From: Sideroxydans sp.
GTDB taxonomy: Bacteria; Pseudomonadota; Gammaproteobacteria; Burkholderiales; Gallionellaceae
Length of the DNA: 64,000 nucleotides
Direction: 5' to 3'
NCBI GenBank assembly: GCA_016124455.1
Contig: WGNQ01000005.1
Coordinates: 1 to 64,000, forward strand
Part shown: one piece after another, positions 64,000 to 64,000 of the stretch
How positions within the stretch are numbered: the first letter of the stretch is position 1
How the letters are laid out: the number at the start of each line of letters is the position of its first letter
Position numbers and translations under genes: made by a program
Notes under the pieces: model-generated
Databases searched by the model: none
Told to the model about the DNA's origin: nothing
Seen by the model: only the letters and a program-made list of their open reading frames with translations

Positions 64000-64000
64000 T

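Overview
The window looks like chromosomal DNA of a betaproteobacterium of the Nitrosomonadales/Gallionellales type (Sideroxydans- or Gallionella-like). That is an inference from three things: high-GC coding style, housekeeping neighbourhoods typical of the class (nudJ-mnmA near purB; xseB-ispA-dxs-folE2; addB-addA; 7Fe ferredoxin), and a very large cyclic-di-GMP and PAS sensory repertoire. About 53 protein genes and one tRNA are supported. Both ends are cut inside genes: a FecR-domain protein on the left and a TerB-like protein on the right.

Layout. 1-7.3 kb: FecR/surface protein, purB, mnmA, nudJ, a small exported Lys-rich protein, tRNA-Leu(CAA), queA, and an NfeD/SPFH membrane pair. 7.4-13.8 kb: a TetR-regulated RND tripartite efflux operon with a palindromic operator in front. 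13.9-18.3 kb: a tight operon encoding a thermostable-hemolysin-family protein, an acyl-adenylating ligase, a haem-oxygenase-like di-iron oxidase, an SDR and an exported TPR protein, probably an uncharacterised lipid or small-molecule pathway. 18.4-22.1 kb (minus strand): Rieske oxygenase, EamA transporter, SpoIIAA-like protein, and a diguanylate cyclase-bacteriohemerythrin whose membrane part is frameshifted. 22.2-27.2 kb: xseB-ispA-dxs, folE2, a class-I amidotransferase and fdxA. 27.2-34.7 kb: addB-addA recombination nuclease and a large protein with a split PilZ signature. 34.8-38.6 kb: a sensor diguanylate cyclase, an SplB-like radical SAM protein and Fe-superoxide dismutase.

39-49 kb is a signalling island. 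Two paralogous histidine kinases are followed by a double receiver, a receiver-GGDEF and a receiver-GAF-HD-GYP protein, so c-di-GMP synthesis and hydrolysis probably sit under the same kinases. A convergent PAS-GGDEF-EAL gene abuts the end. 49-53.4 kb is a copper-resistance cluster (small Cys/His protein, copA, copB, SHOCT protein, a fourfold-repeat membrane protein). 53.4-58.9 kb is a SigF-NrsF type ECF sigma system facing a methionine-sulfoxide repair cluster (MXKDX protein, msrB, DipZ-like thiol reductant carrier, HD-GYP with zinc ribbon, msrA). Two GTAAC(T/C)-N16-CGAAT promoters precede the MXKDX gene and msrB.

The most unusual region is 59.7-63.5 kb, clearly richer in A/T than its surroundings. 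It holds a MazG-like pyrophosphohydrolase, an 819-residue protein joining a PD-(D/E)XK nuclease, an SF1/DUF2075 helicase and a complete LexA/S24-type autoprotease domain (Ala-Ala-Gly site, Ser, Lys), and a membrane-anchored Mrr-type nuclease with a topoisomerase zinc finger. I read this as a candidate undescribed DNA-damage- or phage-triggered defence module; its function is inference.
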